NCBI GenBank assembly: GCA_960531495.1
Contig: OY482846.1
Coordinates: 15,072,243 to 15,136,242 of the forward strand
DNA: 64,000 nucleotides
Direction: 5' to 3'
DNA from: Zeus faber
Lineage: Eukaryota > Chordata > Actinopteri > Zeiformes > Zeidae
The notes below the pieces were generated by a model. It saw only the letters and a program-made list of their open reading frames with translations. It made no database searches and was not told where the DNA came from. The translations under genes were made by a program, and so were the position numbers. Below, one piece after another: positions 60,174 to 64,000 of the stretch; within the stretch, counting starts at the first letter, position 1; each line of letters begins with the position of its first letter.

Positions 60174-60545
60174 TCAAAATACAACACAACAAAATGTAGA
60201 GTCTATCAATATTATGAGTCTCAGAAAATCTGTGCCAAGCTCAATGGACTTCATCACATCATCAACTTTTTCCGTTGCTAACAACATCGGACATATCGTC
60301 GGTCTCCTCCGGTGGTTCTTCAAATTATTCCATTTCATCGTCACATTCAGGTTGAAATCCGCTGTTTGAAATGTTCTCCAAGTCCGGAGTAATATCAGAT
60401 TCAGTTGTGCAGTCGGAGAACTGACTATCATTGTGGAAAATGTAGTCCAGTACGCGCTGCTAACACTAACTTGGATCTATCGCACTGGTCAGATTAAAGT
60501 CCGTTATATGATTTAGATCTTCCTCCACCCACTTCTCCTAATCCA
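60174..60545 (-). pseudogene. Damaged copy of the acidic transposon frame
   Basis: The minus strand near 60545 matches the start region of the frame at 4256 (GGATTAGGAGAAGTGGGTGG against the left copy's GGATTATGAGAAGCGGCTGG). The Met-Asp-Tyr start is disrupted: TAT has become TAG. Later pieces such as TADFNLNVTMKWNN and VDDVMKSIELG match parts of the left frame in changed reading frames. An internal deletion removes the Cys motif. Confidence 0.55.
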
Positions 60546-62630
60546 TAACAACACAGGGAAATTAGTTTTCACAGACAAGTGAAACCAGATCCTTGTCTTG
60601 TTTACTGAAGTGATGTCACAGTGACGTCAGGATTTCTTCTTTTATGGTAGACATTGGTACACGCCCCCTCCATGTCTCCGTTTGTGTGTTAAAGTAGTAG
60701 TACGAATTCTATCAAAATGGTTTCACATTGTGACTTCATATCACATGGACTATGGATGAGTGATCTTCACCTGTACGTTCGCTTAAAGGAAACCATAGAT
60801 TGGCGTTGTTCAGCACTGTTCTGCATCTCAGGAAGTGAACTGCGTTTCCCCATGTCATCTAATGGGAATATTTAACTCCAGGGTTTAACATTTTTCAACT
60901 ATTTATAAATAATACTCGGTTTTGAAAATATGTTGAGAGATTAAAAAAAAACACAAAGGAACACAAATCTGGAAAAATCAAATTTTCCTTCAAAAAAGGT
61001 TTTTTCAACTTATTTGGCAGCTCCTGGCAATTTTAGAAATGCGCGAGATGGCGGCTTTTGCTGTGGTGCGTCACATATACAGTAGGAGTAACTTGAAGAG
61101 GCCTCTTCCAGCCGGTTGACAGCTGACTTGCAACCAGCTTTTAGCCAGTTTTCATTCAATCACCATGCACTTCCCAGCCGGTTGCCATTTGCCTGGAATC
61201 CCCCCTCCTTCTCATGTGTCCTGACAAGGCGTGGAGTGTGTCACCATGAGATGGCGCTTATTTCACAAAAACACAATCACATTCAGAGATTTCAGATTTT
61301 CACATCTAACCCTGACCCAACCAGAGGTTATCTTTCAGAGTTCAATTGTTTTTTGTCATATGAATGAGAACAGGTCTTAATGATTTATTTTAATCTATAT
61401 GTTGCACAGCTATTTAATTTCAAGATGGGAACTGTTTTTTTATTTACATTTTTTAAATTACAAAGTTCAATAGCTTTGTATTGAGAGCACTCAAATTAGG
61501 TCTATGTAATTATAGTTTTATGTTTATTGTCAAATACTTGATAACAATGCAACCATCATTACCAGTTCTGAGATTCTTATTCTTAGAACCAAATAAACTT
61601 TACATAATAAATAAAATAAGGGTATAGAAGTGATTAAATTAACAGTATTTAAAAACAGAATTTAAAGAGTATTTAAACAGGGAATCTTTAAACAAAATTA
61701 AAAAATCTAAAATTGAAAGAAGTGGTGTATAAGTAATATATTCGTCTTTACCTGAAAGAAAGACAAATTAAAATGCAGACAAACACTGCAATGTACTACT
61801 AAGAGGTAAGACAAAACAGATATGCAATACTTGATAAATGAAAGTGAGTATTTTCAAACTTTCACTAGCCTTTTTTTAAAGTGGCCAAGTGTGTGGATTT
61901 ATAGGTTCTAGTCTTCAGCCTTTTGATTCAAAATGAGGGTTTTTGAACTACCAAATTTTTATTTTACTTAAAATAATGTGAAATATCACAAAGAATTTCT
62001 GCATTTGAGCCTCTCTGCCAACCCCCCCCAATTTAATGGATTGATTTTCCAAATCCCAAAACACAACAATGGCACAATAAAAATGTTAAAAATCAATCAA
62101 TAAAAGTCGATCGAATCAAATTAACACCAGGGATATAATAATAATTTGTACAAACGTTAAAGAGATTAAACACTATGGGTCCTTCTGAACACTCAAGATT
62201 GTTTTGCTGTTGATACAGTTTAAACTCCCTGGTTTACTTCACAAATTAGTTGCCAACTTTTAAATAAATCGCCATATTATAGTATACTGGAAATTTGATT
62301 AACCCTCTACAGAGCGGAATTTTCACCTCTCAGTGAGAAAGGGGTGGATTGCCCCATTGGAGTGTGGAGATTTTGGTCAATGGGTGCGTTTGCATATGTA
62401 TGGGTTAAGTGTGAGGGCTTACAGACCTGTTGGGTCACACAATGATCAGCCATTAAGTGTAAACAAAGAGATGGCCCAAGGCTTTACCTGTGATCTGCTT
62501 CGTCATCACTCAAAAAATATGTACTGCGGCAATTACAGACAAGTACTGTATCCTTGTGTAAAATTTGTAGACTGGAAGGCTATAATACAAATGATTATTA
62601 AAAAAAACAACGCAGAACGTAGGAAGCAAT

Positions 62631-63170
62631 AGGTTCTTCTTCTTTCAGCTGCTCCCGTTGGGGGTTGCCACAGTGGATCATCTGTCTCCAATACCTTCTC
62701 TTCTGAGCATCTTCCTCCCTTACATCAACCGCCTGCTGGTTCTCCCTTACCACATCCATAAACATTCTCTTTGCCTTCGTCACGTCTACTGCACACCTTA
62801 CTACTGTCTGACTGCCCTCACACATATCCTGTACCACTCTTACGTACTTCTCTGCCACCCCCGACTTCCTCATGCAATGCCACACTTCCTCTCTCGGCAC
62901 CCTATCATATGCTTTCTCTAAATCCACAAAGACGCAGTGCAACTCCCTCTGGCCTTCCCTGTACTTTTCCATCAGTATACTTAAAGCAAACTTTGCGTCT
63001 GTAGTCCTCTTTCGTGGCATGAAATCATACTACTGCTCGCTGATCCCCACCTCTCCTCTTAACCTAGCTTCATGCTGTGGCTGAGCAACTTTATTCCCCT
63101 GTAATTACCACAGCTCTGTGTGTCTCCCTTATTCTTGTGGATTGGTATTAGTACACTTCTTCTCCACTCC
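62631..63170 (-). mobile_element. 5'-truncated RTE-type LINE inserted in the right transposon copy
   Basis: Flanked by the perfect 10-bp duplication AGGAAGCAAT (62621-62630 and 63171-63180). The minus strand encodes [40 protein letters not shown] and [20 protein letters not shown], the reverse transcriptase motif A region of RTE-clade (Expander-like) elements. The frame then ends in [14 protein letters not shown] near the 3' end. Motif B and the catalytic YADD box are deleted between about 62780 and 62740. The copy is 540 bp and dead. Confidence 0.9.
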
Positions 63171-63510
63171 AGGAAGCAATGGGTTAAACAGCAAAAACGG
63201 GATAAACAATGAAGGGTGATGCAGCAATACAGATTAAAATGATCTTATACAATTAATAGTCATAGGCCACAGATGGTGATTTACACTTGTGTGTCTGTGT
63301 GTGTGCATAAGTTGTCATTATAAAAAGCAACGGTGATCGATAAATACCAATAATATACTTCAAATAAGCATTTCCATAGAGTAGTAGTAATAACTTATAA
63401 GGTGTGCACACGGCACACTGTAGGACAAAAAAAAAACCTGCTCCAATTCTCAGAGTTAGGTTCACCTCTCACACAAAGAATTGAAGACGATTAAGTGTTA
63501 AAGATGATTA

Positions 63511-63540
63511 ACAAATTCATGATTGTATTCATGAATTTGT
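63511..63540. repeat. Perfect short hairpin (12-bp stem, 6-base loop)
   Basis: ACAAATTCATGA, loop TTGTAT, then its exact reverse complement. It sits in a segment of the right transposon copy that has no counterpart in the left copy. Confidence 0.85.
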
Positions 63541-64000
63541 CAATTTACAATAAAGCAGTGAAAATGTACATTATGCTTAACTGGCATACTATACACATGC
63601 AGTGTCACAGGCACCAGTAGTTCATCCTTGGATTTTCTCCTAGCCCTGGTCTTAATTTAAGGTAGGGCTTAAGCCTTTATTTGTTTGTGTTGACCACACC
63701 CCCAGCATTTATTAGAGGCCTGGTTTTTATTTGAGTAACTGTTTATATTTAAGGAAATATGGTAACTCAAATATATGAATCACCTTATCTTCTAAACCTT
63801 ACACTGCTATTATGTACATTATCACCTCAATGCTAACCCTGCTATTTGTTGTTGTTTTTATGTCATTCATTGTCTCAAGCTCATTCAATCGTCACAGAGA
63901 ACACAGAGGAATGTTTTTCTGAAAATGTTGTTTATTTTATACAAGCACAGTGTGGAATCAGATGAGAATGGCACACTACTATTTTATATATATACACACA

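Larger units (their letters stand above)
59765..63968 (-). mobile_element. Unclassified DNA transposon copy (right copy, inverted)
   Basis: Reading on the minus strand, blocks match the left copy at 3013-5465: 63968-63700 and 63435-63345 match 3013-3380, 62590-62300 match 3466-3740, 61370-61080 match 5105-5460, and 61050-60130 match 3750-4850. Relative to the left copy one block is moved, and about 200 bp inside the open frame is missing. The copy extends further, down to about 59765, where it matches the copy at 9440-9580. An RTE LINE interrupts it at 62631-63170. It is thus the longest representative of the family here, though damaged. Confidence 0.62.

Overview
The window looks like intronic and exonic DNA from a ray-finned (teleost) fish. 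The evidence is a vertebrate gene split into short exons by long repeat-filled introns, together with Tc1, hAT, L1, L2, RTE and tRNA-SINE copies of kinds common in fish and abundant (CA)n and (TA)n tracts. No bacterial features, tRNA or rRNA genes, CRISPR array, or LTR/retroviral element were recognised. The species cannot be named from the sequence alone.

The only host gene recognised is utrophin (utrn), on the + strand. Five consecutive coding exons are visible: 27750-27922, 37278-37434, 53346-53475, 55162-55430 and 55872-56018. They join in one open frame with matching phases and AG/GT borders. They encode part of the last spectrin-like repeats before hinge 4 and the WW domain. Their sizes (173, 157, 130, 269, 147 bp) follow dystrophin exons 56-60 as recalled (173, 157, 121, 269, 147). 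Residues such as [12 protein letters not shown] and [13 protein letters not shown] favour utrophin over dystrophin. The N-terminal actin-binding part and the WW/EF/ZZ C-terminal part lie outside the window.

The most interesting candidate is upstream of the first of these exons. A GC-rich, purine-rich block (about 17.3-18.8 kb) ends in a 17-codon open segment (MIGLNFSLQELLRKFEQ) followed at once by a CAG|GTAGAT donor, and its phase fits the exon at 27750. This is the position at which short isoforms (Dp116 of dystrophin, G-utrophin/Up113) start in mammals, so it may be the first exon of a short utrophin.

Layout. 1-17 kb: decayed Tc1 pieces, an unclassified DNA transposon copy (3.0-5.5 kb), and a TTAA-flanked relative (8.55-12.24 kb) holding two later insertions with 8-bp target duplications. 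17.3-18.8 kb: candidate promoter and first exon. 18.8-27.7 kb: intron with long TG tracts, hAT-like repeats, a SINE and a Tc1 copy. 27.9-37.3 kb: intron with a SINE, a 5'-truncated L1-type LINE with a very GC-rich tail, and a hAT-like MITE. 37.4-53.3 kb: intron with several Tc1 copies (one with both ends), an L2-type LINE split by a SINE, and the 3' part of a LINE with a restriction-like endonuclease. 53.3-56.0 kb: three close exons. 56-64 kb: intron with an inverted second copy of the 3.0-5.5 kb element, itself interrupted by an RTE LINE. The two copies form an inverted repeat pair about 54 kb apart that brackets every utrn exon seen.
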